DNA from: Favolaschia claudopus
Taxonomy: Eukaryota > Basidiomycota > Agaricomycetes > Agaricales > Mycenaceae
Length of the DNA stretch: 64,000 bases
Direction of reading: 5' to 3'
NCBI GenBank assembly: GCA_037176885.1
Contig: JAWWNJ010000040.1
Span: 1,364,001 to 1,428,000 of the forward strand
Below the pieces are notes generated by a model. That model was not told the origin of the DNA, did not search any database, and saw only the letters and a list, made by a program, of their open reading frames with translations. Numbering within the stretch: position 1 is the first letter of the stretch; each line of letters opens with the position of its first letter. The translations under genes and the position numbers were made by a program. Below, piece by piece: positions 22,521 to 34,110 of the stretch.

Positions 22521-23117
22521 GGAGGTGGTGTTTGGTGAGTGTCCATGGCAGCCGTCAGACGGTGTCATTTGTTTGGTCGTGCTTGGCTGTGGAGCTGACC
22601 TCATATGTTGGAGTTCACTTCCTCAACCAATAATGCGCGTGTGGCCCAACGGTAAGGGCTACGTTTTCTCTTGTACTCCACGCCGGTTCAACTCTGACTG
22701 CTCACGATTGTTACACAGACTCAATACATACAATTTATTACACTTTACTTCAACTCAGGTTCAAAGTTGAATTGTCATTACAACTTATCACTTCAAAAGT
22801 AAGCACTACAAACCTGCTTGCAAGCAAGCGACTTCGGACTGAATAAATAAAATTTTCTTGTTTTTCATTAGTTCTGGAGTAGTTGGAGATCGTGCCCGAA
22901 AAGACATTATCGGGCTGTCACTGTGTCAGGCCGTCGGGTACGATATGCCCCGATCGTTTCCGTGGTGGAAGAAATCTCACATTCCGAAGCTTGCCGACAA
23001 GCAAACTGCTCTTGTTCATGCATTCCAAGCCCACTTGAAGCTTCTTGAGCAGTTTCCCGAGCACTCTGGCCTGTCGTCGTCGCCTCAGATGGAGGATAAT
23101 TTGGTTCAGGAGCACTA
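22521..23117. other. Intergenic, with CCCGA/TCGGG cluster at 22895-22965
   Basis: Four CCCGA or TCGGG motifs lie between 22895 and 22965 (GTGCCCGA, TATCGGGC, GTCGGGT, CCCCGATC), mirroring the cluster at 16593-16668. A weak tRNA-like string with GGCCCAACGGTAAGG and GGTTCAACTC lies at 22636-22695 but does not fold. No gene is seen. Confidence 0.4.
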
Positions 23118-23600
23118 CTGTACAATTACGTTCAAATCGTTGATCACGCGTCACACCCACCTCTGTCGAACCGAATTTTCGCCCTGTGTCACGCCTCACA
23201 CAGGCCATTGTCGAATGGCCCGCTCAGTTCGCAAAATTCCTCCAAAATGGGATTTTGCTCGGAAAATCGCGTTCCTAGTGGCATGGGCCCTCTGGTGTGC
23301 TTTCCCGACTTTTTATGTTCAATTTCTTCTAGATTTTCCAGTTGTAGGGATTCTCAACCAAATTCTCGGCCTGAAATGCGGTTTTTTTGCCCGAGGTATA
23401 AAATGTCTCCACCGCATCCCCAATCCTTACGGAAAAATCGAGATTTACTCACTAAATGTTTCTAGGCTCCCCCTCACGGGGCTGGGGGTTGTCGAAAATT
23501 TGCGCCCTGTCACGCCACACCAGGACCTCTGTCGAAATGTCGAATTGGTTCAGGCGCGTCACGCGTCACCCCCCATGTCGATTTGAACGTAATTGTACAG
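23118..23600. mobile_element. Tc1/mariner-type MITE (483 bp)
   Basis: The inverted ends CTGTACAATTACGTTCAAAT plus CG are perfect over 22 bp and are followed by an offset second inverted block, GTCACGCGT/ACGCGTCAC. TA flanks both ends. The 242-codon plus-strand frame that runs across it starts outside and is not convincing as a gene. Confidence 0.88.
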
Positions 23601-23967
23601 TATCACGGCGATGATGCTGATTTCGGTGTTTACGAGGAGGATTTGGCAGCATTTTGAATGTATTCCATTAGTATAGAGTACACACTCAATATCCGACGTG
23701 TTTCTAGCCTCGTTGAAGGCGAGAGTGTCCAAGTAGCGTTGACGAGAGGAGAAAACCATGAATTGTACGGTTAAGTTAAGTTACCGGATTAGTAAGCGAG
23801 CCATCAATTTCCCGTCGCTGCCCACCACCAGTTTCCGAGCCCCTTCAATGAGGCGGCTGTCAGGCTGATGACCTGAAGCTCCCCGATAACAAACGACCGC
23901 GGACGACCGTCGCCGGTAACAGGAAAAAGAAATTTGCGACACAAGGAATCCTACTACTTACACTGTA

Positions 23968-24203
23968 TGTCTTTATCTCCGAAAGACATAGGTTTGAAAT
24001 CAAAGGATTTTCCACGGAACGGGCGGCTTCGATAGTCAAATCAAACAGAAAAACACATCGTTTTGAGCGTTAGAGGAAGCTTTGAGCTACAAAACGAGGT
24101 ACGAGAGCTCCCATTAAATCATTGAATGTCCCTCTCTTTTTCCCTCTTTTTCTCTTTTTTCGTTTTGAAAAAAACGCGATTTATTCCCTCCCATCCACAG
24201 ACA
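23968..24203. mobile_element. TA-flanked MITE family F, copy 1 (236 bp)
   Basis: It begins TGTCTTTATCTCCGAAAGAC, ends ..CCATCCACAGACA, and is flanked by TA. A second copy lies at 47988-48221; the pair is near-identical at both ends and diverged in the middle. The terminal repeat is only about 5 bp. Confidence 0.75.
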
Positions 24204-25322
24204 TAGTACATGAGCTGTGACCTCTTGGTGGTTCCGGTCAAGAGAGACTCCACGTGGTTTCTGCCACGTATGAACGCACCTCATCCATGGCTGGCGGCGT
24301 CCCAGAATTTACAAGCTCCACTGGTTGTAAATCGGGCGAACGTCTCTGACATTTCGTCCAATGTGAGCACCTGCTCCTCGCTCCGTCCTCGAGACGTTTT
24401 GATTTCTCTTCCTAGTCCGCGAATGACGGTCACCATTATATCGCAGAGCTCAGCGCGCGCTTCATCTGCCACCTGTTTTGCTGTGTCGCAGCCCGCACCA
24501 AAACCGATATGCCCCTGCCCAGTTTCATAAGTGCAGTGTTGCAGCGTATCCGCCTGCACTCCAATGTTCCCTACGTAGCCTTGGTTTTGCTCCAACGTTT
24601 AAAAGCACGATTCCCCCGAGCTCGCGGATCGTCCGGTCATCGACTCTTTCTTTCTACGCTCATGATTGCATCCAAGATGGTATGCGAGAGGGGCCTCGTG
24701 ACTTCTTACCACCACCATCTTTTGGTGATGGCTGGTACGGACGACCGCAGCGCACCCCGCTGCAGCGCGCAGCGTAGGAAACAACACGAACCTACTCCCT
24801 ACTGCACTGGTGGGGCCCACGGTACTCAAGTGGAGGGTCTTGAAGACCTACTAGGCTGGCAACGGGTCTCTCTCTGGGCTGCAGCGCGCAGGCTCCAGTT
24901 CTCGGGCGACATACTCTCGTTCTCCAGACTCAGTACGAATAGGCTCAGCTATGCACAATACTCAGAAGGCTTGCCTTATTCCAGAGCTATACGGTAGTAT
25001 ACCTGCTGCTGAACTCGATACTTTACTGCAATCATAATGCGCCCGCGGCTCTGACCTTCCTTTTCTGGCGGGGCTTCCTGAGCGTTTACGCTAGCGTACC
25101 GGCGCCTATTATGACTATCTTGTTAAATTAACGCTTTTCTGGACGAAACACACTACGCACGAAGCCTCCGCTGCTTGAGACTATGCCTGCTCTACTATGC
25201 CCTGCTGAATAAGGAACTACATATCTGTACACGTGTCTGATCCCACGGAAACCTTAAAAAAACGCTGACGAACGCAAAACACCCTCTTGTCCCAAACCCC
25301 CACCTTACGAGGACAAGAATAA
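24204..25322. other. Non-coding or decayed coding stretch
   Basis: A minus-strand frame at 24595-24281 (104 codons, with ADEARAELCDIMVTVIRGLG) has coding-like composition but no known domain and no splice partners. Plus-strand frames at 24478-24997 are probably its shadows. Confidence 0.3.
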
Positions 25323-25375
25323 TGTGAGCCGAACTAACTGTTGACTCGGGGAACATCGCACTCACCGCCCTCCAT

Positions 25376-26423
25376 AGCACGCTGGCTGACCGCTCGAACA
25401 AAGCTCTCAAGTCGACAGACGGTCCCATCCACCTTCCTCAGGACCGAAACATCCCCCCCCTTTGACTCCCCACGCAAACACAAGGCAGCACATCGCTCCT
25501 CGCGCAGCGAGTCCAGCACCTTAGACATCGCCACCGCACACCCGCTCGACTCGACGGACGACGAGGCAGACGAGAACGATACCATCCGAGGCCCCCTTTT
25601 CCGCTCACGTACCAGCCCATCCCCCACCCCTGCCCCTTCGGGTACTGCCACTGCCCCCCCAGGAAGTCCCATTGACGACTACATGTCCGACGTCGACATG
25701 AACAACGGTAATCCCAAGACACAAAATGGCGGCGGTAACCCTGGCGGAAACCCCGGCGGGAACGGCCCCAACGGCGACGTTCAGCAGCCCCCGCCCCCCT
25801 TCGTCTTCCCTTCCGACGACGCCCTCGCCGCCTACTCCCCCCCGGAGAAGGACCTGAACCCCTACTTCGAGATGCTGCCGGCTCAACCCGCCCCGCCCGT
25901 CGATGCCGACCTTGGACGCGCTGTCTTCCAGCACAACACAGGCCAGTTTCCTCGCCACGTCGTTACCAACGCGAGGCTTCTCCGACACATTGCACCGACC
26001 CAACTCGCTGCCTTCCGAGCTAGCCCCCTCAACCAGATTACTCTGTGCTTCGCCGAGGGTGGAAATGGGCTCCTCAATGCCAACCACGAGATCCCGCCTG
26101 ACATCCAGCTCACCGACGCTCTACGCACCGTCTGCCCCAACGGGGTTCTCGAGGTCAGCCTACCCATCCCGGAGCCCGGTGCCCCGTCCGGCAAGTACAA
26201 CGGCCCCATCGCAGCGCTAGTTCTCGCTAGCGACAACGCCGGCGCCACCGCTATCAAAAACCAGGCGATCTTCTCGATCAATGGGAAGGTCACTGTCTTC
26301 GTACACGGCGTCGCAGACAACGACACGGTACGTCAATGGCCCATTGGTCATTGGAAGCTTGTTAGGCCCGCGCGCAACCCCGAGGAGGCTGCGAACGCCC
26401 TTCGTGTCGCAATGGTGATGTGA
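25376..26423 (+). CDS. Hypothetical protein, last exon; GC-rich intact ORF
   Basis: One open frame runs to a TGA at 26421-26423. An ATG is lacking at its upstream limit, and a good intron (GTGAGC at 25323, CTAAC branch point, CATAG at 25375) suggests that this is the last exon of a spliced gene; the first exon is not identified. The N-terminal 120 residues are Ser/Thr/Pro-rich and acidic, then a Gly/Asn/Pro linker (NGGGNPGGNPGGNGPNG). About 200 residues of apparently folded sequence follow, with NPYFEMLPAQPAPP, GRAVFQHNTGQFPRHV and WPIGHWKLVRPARNP. Codon use is strongly C-ending, unlike the AT-rich flanks, which supports real coding. It may be a retroelement gag-like or host protein; I recognise no catalytic motif. 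Confidence 0.5.
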
Positions 26424-28860
26424 CACAGCTACGCTGTTTACACATAAATCACCGGGTTTTCATATACCAACCTCTCGATATAATTCTCCCATTCCCATCT
26501 CTATCATTCTCTGTACCTCACACCCGAATTTCACGTCCTCACCTGCCACGGAGCAACTGGGACGGACAAGTTGAACCGTGGAAAAGTTGTTTGATCGCAT
26601 CACCTGACCCAACATCAACTTTCAAATATTCATCCTGGGGTTCTCTCGCAAGCTGGATATCCAAAATACGGCCTCCACTGTGAAGGTGGGGGTACATGAA
26701 AATCATGTACCTCGGTACCCCGATTTTCATGTATCCACACTCTGTTTATCAGTCGCCGGGCCCCGATTTTCATGTACCGAGCGCCGAAATAAAATCATAC
26801 TCTTTTTTGACGTTTTCATGTGCCATTTTAATGTACCAAGCACATGAAAATTACTAAAAAGTTCAGAGAAACGTCTCAAATCATACGAATAGTATATGAA
26901 AGTCGAATGAGGGTGGGTAAAATTTATAGGAAAAGTATATGATATTAAAGCTCTATCTACGAACAAATTGTGGTAAACGACACATAGGCGGTCGACAACC
27001 TCGACGCCCTCGCTCGACGGCGACCCATCACACTCATCCTCATACTAAGATGCGAAACCTAGTTCGTGAACGCGGTTGCGACTACGCGGCTTCAGTGAAA
27101 ATATGAAGAAAATGATGCCTGTTGACGCACCGTTGACCCGCTATTGGTATATCCATCTCGTCCCCCGGCTCACTAGTATTGTGCTCTTGCTGCCCCAATA
27201 TCGCTTCATCTTCGTAGTCGTCGTCGCCGAGACCGTTATTGCTACAGTGCCACCCGCCACCTTTTCGGCACACCTTCTGTGGGAGATTGAGCCATTATTT
27301 TTTATGATGGAGATGTTTTTTGGAAGGAAACCAACGAAAAGAATGCGATTGGCGTTGAGTTTGGTATTTTTCCCACGGTTACATCATTTCGGTCATTTTT
27401 TTCGATCTTTTTGTCACTTTTCCTGAACTTTTCCCTACTTTTCCCCTGCTTTTTTTACCCTGTTTTTGACTCCCGGTGGCTTGAACGTGTTGTACTTCAC
27501 AGCAAAACGCACAATACCGTTACTTTTCCTTGGTCCGAGGCCCTAGGCACCGTGTATCTGCATGTGGCTGTGCAATCGGTCATTTTTTTTGGGTCCGAAA
27601 ACTGAGAATTGATGCTACATGTTAGCCATTTACAAGTTGGATAGCTACAATCAAACTGAGTCGTTTGCCGCAGTTTTCGAGGCAAATCAAGTTTTTTTCC
27701 GGCCCGTGATTCATTTTCAAGTTTGGAACTTTCCCACACCTAATCGGGTAGTCGAGAGGTGATGGATGGCACTGTACCAGAAGACAGGTTGCCACCGTGA
27801 CCTCACAACTAGCGAATACAATACACTGCGGGACGTACCGTGACTTCCTGAATTCAGCCCACGCCTCGTATGCAGCCTTCTCCTCCTTGGTATCTAAACA
27901 ACGCGCTAGCCGTGGTCGTTGTCGTCGCTATGCGGTCCGTCGGCTACAGTCAAGCTACTTACACACTGAAGGAGGAAGTGGAAGAGGCGGCGACGGCGAC
28001 GGCGACAACGGCGACGGCTCCAAAGCGGGTGCTGGCGTCGTAGTGGTGGGTGGTGGGTGGTGGTGGGAGACAAGAGACGAGCAGGACGTCCGCAGCATAA
28101 GCGTGTGGAGCTCTGACGTCATTGCCCGGCATCCCGGCAGTTGGACTTAGACGTTTTTTGCGATTTGTCTGCCAGCACGGTCCGCCGATTTTAATCTCAC
28201 AATCCATGATTTTACCAGGAGCTGACCATAGGATGAAACTAACTGAAAGGGACCTGATTCTCGCGGGATACATGAAAGGTAAGAATCATGGGAATTTCCA
28301 TGAAAAAGGCAATCCATGAACTAGGTACATGAAAATCGGGTGCCGATGTTTTCACAGTGCTCTACCCTTCCCATATGGTCACAACTGCTTCCATCATACT
28401 ATCTCAGCCAATCCCAAGAGCTGCATGTGGAGAAATTATCCACATTTCACTCCGACACAATTTTATTGGTTGAACTTCATTCCAAGGTGAAAACTGATAT
28501 TCTGTACCTTACTACGGCCATGCGAGCGATCCCCAGATCATGGAAACGACCCCTCGTTCCTTGATATTTGGCTGTGCAAGCCACATGGACACCTCATCTC
28601 AATTTATTCTGTACCACATGTAAAAACCCAGAATACCGGTACTCCTCTTTGTATTTATTCGTAGTTGCTGCTCGAGAGCATCGTACCAATTACTACCCGT
28701 TTCTACATAACCTCTGGTGCCAACCGACCGTCTCCTTTGCTTGAGGTTTGCAAGAATAACATCTTGGAACCCATATCTTCTGCCACACTCGCCCTCCCGT
28801 CTAAATACTCTGGATTTACATAAATAACCAACGGTAAAATCGATCCTTACTTTATTTTAA
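26424..28860. other. Non-coding; ACATGAAAATCGGG repeat remnants
   Basis: GGTACATGAAAATC and CCCGATTTTCATGTA motifs occur at 26690-26840 and again at 28265-28345 in inverted arrangement, as if they were decayed ends of one element about 1.65 kb long. The inside has GC-repetitive (GGCGACGGCGAC at 27990) and T-rich tracts but no credible gene. Confidence 0.4.
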
Positions 28861-29113
28861 CCTTCCAGCCTACAGATCACTGTCTTCTCTCAAAATCCTC
28901 CACGTCTCATCGAAATACAGCGAGGTCTTCGCACTGGGTCGACCCCTTAGAGACCCCACGTGCCGCTGACATAAACTACTTAGGCATTGATCGCCGCAGC
29001 ACAGCCGGGATGGCAAACTCTTCTCACCCTTCTCAGATGCCTGCCGACGCACCTGAAGGGCACCCAGCTAACAGCCCGAGCATTGATGGTGGGTAGTTCA
29101 ATATTGTTGTGCT

Positions 29114-29347
29114 GTGAATTATAAAAATAAATTTCTGGCGGATTGGAAGCAGCTTCGTTCCGACATTTCAAGCCCTTCTGTGCGCTGGGAAATTGCTCTC
29201 AGCACCATCCATCGGCTTCTGAAGCTTCGGGATCATGTTCCACAACATCTTCAATGTTTACTTTCTCTCGGCGGCGATGCAGTGGAGCCGAAGCTCTTGA
29301 GGGAGAAGGCAATCGAGCTCTGCACACTTGTTATTAACAATAGGTAA
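29114..29347 (+). CDS. Small hypothetical ORF (77 codons)
   Basis: A short frame with helical, coding-like composition (LSTIHRLLKLRDHVPQHLQC) ends in TAG at 29345. It lacks a recognisable domain and may be an exon or a chance frame. Confidence 0.2.
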   Translation: MNYKNKFLADWKQLRSDISSPSVRWEIALSTIHRLLKLRDHVPQHLQCLLSLGGDAVEPKLLREKAIELCTLVINNR

Positions 29348-29489
29348 TTCCGGAAGAATTCTCCCTTGACAAGTCAGAATCTGAAGTCAGATAGGTTTGG
29401 GGCAGAGAATACTACAGTCTCGAGTGCCCAGGGAAGCAATGGAGAAGCGTTGGGAAATTAGAATATCTTTTTTCTAAAAATTCCCTTTT

Positions 29490-29605
29490 TTGGGGGTTCT
29501 AAGCCCCCTAAGCCCTTAGAGGCTCGAAGCCCTAAGCCCTATGCTAAGGCCTAAGGGCTTAGAGTGCCGGGGGGTCGTAAACTTAGGCCTTAGGCACATC
29601 ACTGC
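29490..29605. repeat. CCCTAAG/GCCTTAG tract, probable hAT-type end
   Basis: About ten AAGCCCTAAG- or GGCCTTAGG-type motifs end at CACATCACTG (29596-29605), like the subterminal zones of the hAT-type elements at 10481 and 35368. The opposite end was not found. It is not a telomere repeat. Confidence 0.4.
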
Positions 29606-29622
29606 CAGGGATGTTAGTATTA

Positions 29623-29980
29623 CAGCCGTTTCGAAAAAAGGATACGGGTTTCGGCATCCCTTCCTTCTCGTTTTTTTGTCTATAGCTGTTTTGTCAAAAT
29701 GCTCCACCCATCTCCACCGTGGAAATTGTATAGCGCAGGTGAATAAACTGCTTGATTGCCTCTGGCTGCGTTCATGTGCTGTACACTGAGGGCCAGCTTG
29801 TACAGTGCCCCTGAGTGCTGGGGCTTTCCTGTTGTTTGTGAGACTTTGGGGGCCGGCTGAGCTCGAGTCTGTATACAGACTGACAACGTGTTTAGTAACC
29901 GGTGGAGCCCATGACGCAAACGTCAACAGGAGCAGACAAAATTTTGAAGAGGAAGAAATGCCGAAACCCGTATTAAGTCA
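29623..29980. mobile_element. MITE family I relative, right end decayed
   Basis: The left end CAGCCGTTTCGAAAAAAGGA follows TA. A matching inverted block GAAATGCCGAAACCCGTATT lies at 29955-29974, but the terminal bases beyond it are lost. Confidence 0.5.
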
Positions 29981-30654
29981 ATTCAGGGTTGTGAGGGCCG
30001 GGGAAGTTGGGTAGCAGAAGAATGTATCATATTGGTACTTGAAATTTGATTTCCGAGAGAAATCCAGTGAAATTGAAGGCTTGAGGTCGTTCGACGCCAT
30101 CGTCAACTGTGCTGTGAGGTGCGTGTGACCGTGACGAGCTCTTGCCCAAAAAATGCAAGCTTATGTCGCCAGGGCACTGCACTAGAGTCCTTTTACACGC
30201 TGGACTTATTTGACTCAATACCTACACAGCCTGCCGTACCCCAAAATTTGATGCACTACCACAGAAAATCACGCGACCACGATGACAATGAAAAATTAAA
30301 GATGCACAGGTCTCCATAACAAATTAAAAGAAAATGCACAGGCGGGGAGAGTAGAAAGAATTTACACACCTTGCCCGCACTCACCATTTTGCGTGGATCC
30401 TGATCTGCACACTCCCTTCCCCAGCACAATAGAGGGTTTGCGAAGAGCCATTGGAGCCATTGAATGGCTACCAATTTCCGCATTAGGAGACTTTGATGGG
30501 CCAAACTTTCATGTAGAAGTTAAGAAGAGCTGCCTGGAATGAAGTTCGAGTACTCGGACTGGGGGTATCTTTTGTCAACACGTCGGAATTTGGACACTTG
30601 TTTAGCCGTTAGCCATTCAATGGCTGCATCGCAAACAGGCTAATGTCTCCATCA

Positions 30655-31179
30655 ACAGTGCGGGTGAATTTCAGAGGGCTCTCTCGCGGACTAGGAATCT
30701 GGTGGGCATACTGACCAGACAGAGCTGAGCAGAGGCTCTGGACTAAGCGGATTCCGGGATATGGCTACGATGAATTTCTTGATATGTATAGGGTGAGCGC
30801 AACCAGTACTGATGACCGGAACCATGTACCTTGCTCGGAGCAACTCTGACCCCATGAATTTCACCCAGTTTGAGAGTGAATTTCAGAGAGTCCCACCTTG
30901 GCTAAAATTGCAATTTTTCAACGATTCCAGGTGACTTAATTCAACCAATTTTCAAGTGAATTTCACGTAGTTGGAATAGGTATCCCAAGCCAAATTCATG
31001 CACTTTCATTCACCCAATAACAAGGTGATATTCACGTAGCTCAGCATGGCATACAGGAAGTACGTGAATCAGGTACCTGAATTTCCAACTACGTGAAACT
31101 AAATTCACTTGAAAATTGGTTGAATCGCGAATTTCATGCAACGGCTAAGTAAAATTCACGGGGTTTTACAACCACAGTG
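30655..31179. repeat. GTGAATTTCAC motif array with a 190-bp palindrome
   Basis: About ten GTGAATTTC/GAAATTCAC-type motifs lie in 0.5 kb. Positions 30938-31125 are inverted arms (CAACCAATTTTCAAGTGAAT and complement). The array stops at CACAGTG (31173-31179), which matches the terminus of the CACTA-type elements at 14326 and 48551. The opposite end is not recognisable, so this is probably one preserved subterminal zone of such an element. Confidence 0.5.
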
Positions 31180-31646
31180 TTGTGAAAATCAATTATATAT
31201 GCACTCTTTAAATTTCTGTCTTGTTAGAATATTGACTTTGCTCTTCTTTGAGCTTGAACGGAAAACCTGTGATTTGTCAGGATTTGTCAGCAGGTTTTTC
31301 AATATCACCTTTCCACACATATTTTACCTGGCGTTGGCTGACAGACTTGTCAAAGAGGAATCTAATAAGCATCTCCGAAAGAGATATTGAACAAAAACAC
31401 GTTCAACATCGCAGAAAGAGGATCAAGAAATTTGTGATTACATAATAAGGTCGGGCAGCGATCGGCCGATGGACCTTTTTGACAGACTACAACACACCGT
31501 AGGTACGAGAGCCATTGTGTTGTAGCGTCTGTTTACAAGAGACTAATTCAGCACTGGATTCAGTAAAGTACTTCTACTATCTATAATTATAGAGGACTCC
31601 TGCTCGTACCGTCTCAGTGTCCCTGCATAAATTTATATCGCACAAC
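31180..31646. other. AT-rich non-coding stretch
   Basis: I see no domain-bearing frame; it lies between the motif array and the end of the copia fragment. Confidence 0.4.
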
Positions 31647-33355
31647 TTAGCTCGAAGTTAGTTGGTGCCTGAGCAGGGTAAAAAATAACCGATCAATGAT
31701 AGAATACAGTAAGTATAAACTCAGTCGTGGAGAAAACGACGAGTGCACATACCCCAGTCGTGGAGAAAACGACCGAGGAATGTGACGGTGACAGAAAGCT
31801 ACATAAGAAATGTGTGACGCGTAACGGAACGGATTGCGAGTTGGAGAAAGTAAGGTACGACGTCCACAACGTGGAATTCCCAGTCCAGCTTCGCAGCTAG
31901 GGTTAGGAGATAACGAAGCGACTCTGACTTCACAACAGGAGCAAAAGACATCGATACCTGGGCGCTGGGGTGTACCCTGTGCACATAGACGAGCTTTGTG
32001 CCGAGTGATAGCACCAGTACTGTCGTGCTTCAAGGCATAGACCCAGAGCGAACCAAGCGGGGTGACACCGGGAGGTGGTGGGACAAGTTCCCATGTACCC
32101 ATCCTCGCAATGCTATCGAGCTCGACTTCCATCGCGCTCTCCCACTCGGAACGATCGGGCGATTCCATCGCTTCCTTGTAGTTGCGAGGAACTTCGCCGG
32201 GACCAATGATATGAGCGTACTCAAATTCGTCCCAGGATTCCGCAAAAGCAGAATCTTCGGGCGCTCGGTCAGAATCCTCTGGAGCTGGCGCTTCCGCTAA
32301 CCCCGAATTAAGATTTGCGGCTGCAGCCTTAAGCTCAGCGGCTTCCCGAATACGGGTAGATGGTTCGCGCGGAGGTGGTAGAGGACGAGGTTGACGAGGT
32401 GCCCGGGGTTTAGGTTGTGACTCGATATCCGCAGGTCCAGCCGGAGCAGGAGGGGATGGTGCACGAGGAGGTACCGGATTGGCAGCTGGAGGCGTAGAAG
32501 TGGAGGAAGGAGGGCTGTAATCATCATCATCAGCTTCGGTGGAAGACGATTTGAGAGAAGAATATTTGTATGAGTGTATCTCCCCCTCAGCCCGAAATTC
32601 CCCACAGTTCGAGTTGTCGTCAAATTTGATATGAGGCGACGACCCGAAGGTACGCTTTGAAGGGCGATAAACCTTCCAAGCCTTGCGATCATCCGGGTAC
32701 CCAACAAAAATAACCGATTCGCCACGATGGTCGAACTTTTTGCGATTAGGATTGTCGTTATGAAGGTAAGCCCTGCAACCGAACCGGTGAAAAGGCCTGT
32801 ACTTCGGCTGTTTGCGGTTTGGGAAGCGGATAAAGAAAGGGGTACGAAGGTCGAGAGCACTGTGTGGGCTACGGTTTTTGACATAGACCATGCAATTGCT
32901 GGCCTCAGCCCACATGCTAAGCGGCAGGTCGGAGTCGATGAGGACCGTGCGAAAACGGTCAAAAATAGACCTAAACTGGCGTTCGGCAACACCGTTCTGT
33001 TCAGGAGTACGCGGAGCGCTGATTTTTAGCTGAATACCGCGTGCCTTCAAGAACCGCCTGAGGTCTTCGTTGATAAATTCACCCCCATTATCGACGTGCC
33101 AGACCTTAAGCTTGCGACCTGTCTCACGCTCGACCATCTCCAACCACTCCTTGAACGCGGCTACTGCATCGCTCTTGTGACGCAAGTAAAACATCCAAAT
33201 CCAGCGGGAGCAGTCATCAGTGAAAGCCGGACGGGAGCAGTCCAAAGATCCGAATGAACGTGATCGAGAATTTGTTCGGCGTTTTCCTCTTCCGAAGGAG
33301 GAAAAGAGGCACGAGTCATCTTGCCCTCCATGCAAGATTGACCCAAAACGCAAAG
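31647..33355 (-). pseudogene. Ty1/copia retrotransposon pol fragment (integrase and start of RT)
   Basis: The zinc-binding/GAG-pre-integrase tail is readable as CMEGKMTRASFPPS and HVHSDLWTAP in one frame. The integrase core reads DDCSRWIWMFYLRHKSDAVA, HVDNGGEF, PRTPEQNGVAERQF and GYPDDRKAWKVYRP. Then come a Pro-rich linker (about 32360-32520) and the RT start: WELVPPPPGVTPL, HKARLCAQGTPQRPG and, after a frameshift, FAPVVKSESLRYLLTLAAKL with VVDVV. RT stops before the catalytic YxDD box and RNase H is absent. At least two frameshifts occur, gag and protease are missing and no LTR is seen, so the copy is dead and truncated at both sides. It abuts coding sequence on the opposite strand at about 33355. 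Confidence 0.88.
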
Positions 33356-34110
33356 CAGACTCGTGCCCGCAATCGTGAGCGAGAGGAGGCCAAAGAAGCC
33401 CAGCTACATGCAGAGACACGTCAGTACTTGTTCCGAGTATGAGCCTTTGCTAACCTCCATTTATGAACAGAAGCTGCTGGCGGTCGTAACGCCAAAAAAC
33501 TCGCCCTCAAGAAGAAAGGTAAGATGTCGTTGAAGAATAGATACGTGGCTAACATCCTTGTAGTCTGGGACCCTACGAAGACGACAAACGAAGCTGCTGA
33601 TTCGGCGAGTGGTGCCGCCGCTGCCAGTCGTAAACGAGCAGCATCCACTACTGGTACAGCGAAGCCGCCTAAAAAAGTCAAGTCCCAAGTCGTCAAGCCC
33701 CAGAATCTAGACTCGGGTGCGTATTCTTCAGTTCGTTCCACATCCTCAGTGATACAGCTCGAGATAGATTTCGAAGACGGGATGGATGTCGATGCGCCAG
33801 TCGTCGCTGAGCCAAAGAAGAGGGCAAAACCGTCCAAGGCCGCGCCAAAGACGAGCAAATCTCAGAGTGGAGCTACGGGTATGTGTTTTCTTAAGCTCTG
33901 TTCACGTCTGACTCAGATCCAGCACGCAACGGCGAAGATGCGATTCTGTTCAACAGCGTTATGCATGAGCTGTATCTGAAAGTATCGTACGTGTTTGTTG
34001 TATTCTCATCTTGATTGGGACTCATGTACATCGTCAGTGGCGCCAAACCGACTGCTGAATCCGCCTCGGGCTCTGCCAATAACGTCATCTCACTCCGAAT
34101 CGCAGAATAA
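33356..34110 (+). pseudogene. 5'-truncated spliced gene, Lys/Ala-rich protein
   Basis: Exons 33357-33419, 33471-33518, 33564-33878, 33917-33986 and 34039-34110 are joined by introns of 38-52 nt with GT..AG ends in one frame to a TAA at 34108. The product starts with a basic helix (RARNREREEAKEAQLHAET) and continues Lys/Ala-rich (KRAASTTGTAKPPKKVKSQ) with an acidic patch (EIDFEDGMDVDAP). It ends in ILFNSVMHELYLKVS and NNVISLRIAE. The first exon runs straight into the antisense copia integrase at about 33355, so the 5' part was removed or displaced. Composition suggests a nuclear or nucleic-acid-binding protein; no family is recognised. Confidence 0.5.

Noticed and set aside
22636..22695. tRNA gene candidate (GGCCCAACGGTAAGG and GGTTCAACTC)
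   Set aside because: Neither the T-stem nor the acceptor stem pairs.
23207..23465. Short plus-strand ORF with a Pro/Cys-rich product
   Set aside because: It lies wholly inside the MITE at 23118-23600.
22858..23586. 242-codon plus-strand ORF as a gene
   Set aside because: It crosses from unrelated flank into a non-coding MITE and has no domain; the length is chance.
29490..29605. Interstitial telomere repeat
   Set aside because: The words are AAGCCCTAAG and GGCCTTAGG, not TTAGGG arrays, and they resemble hAT-type subterminal motifs.
32297..32992. 231-codon minus-strand ORF
   Set aside because: It is a frame shadow of the copia integrase.
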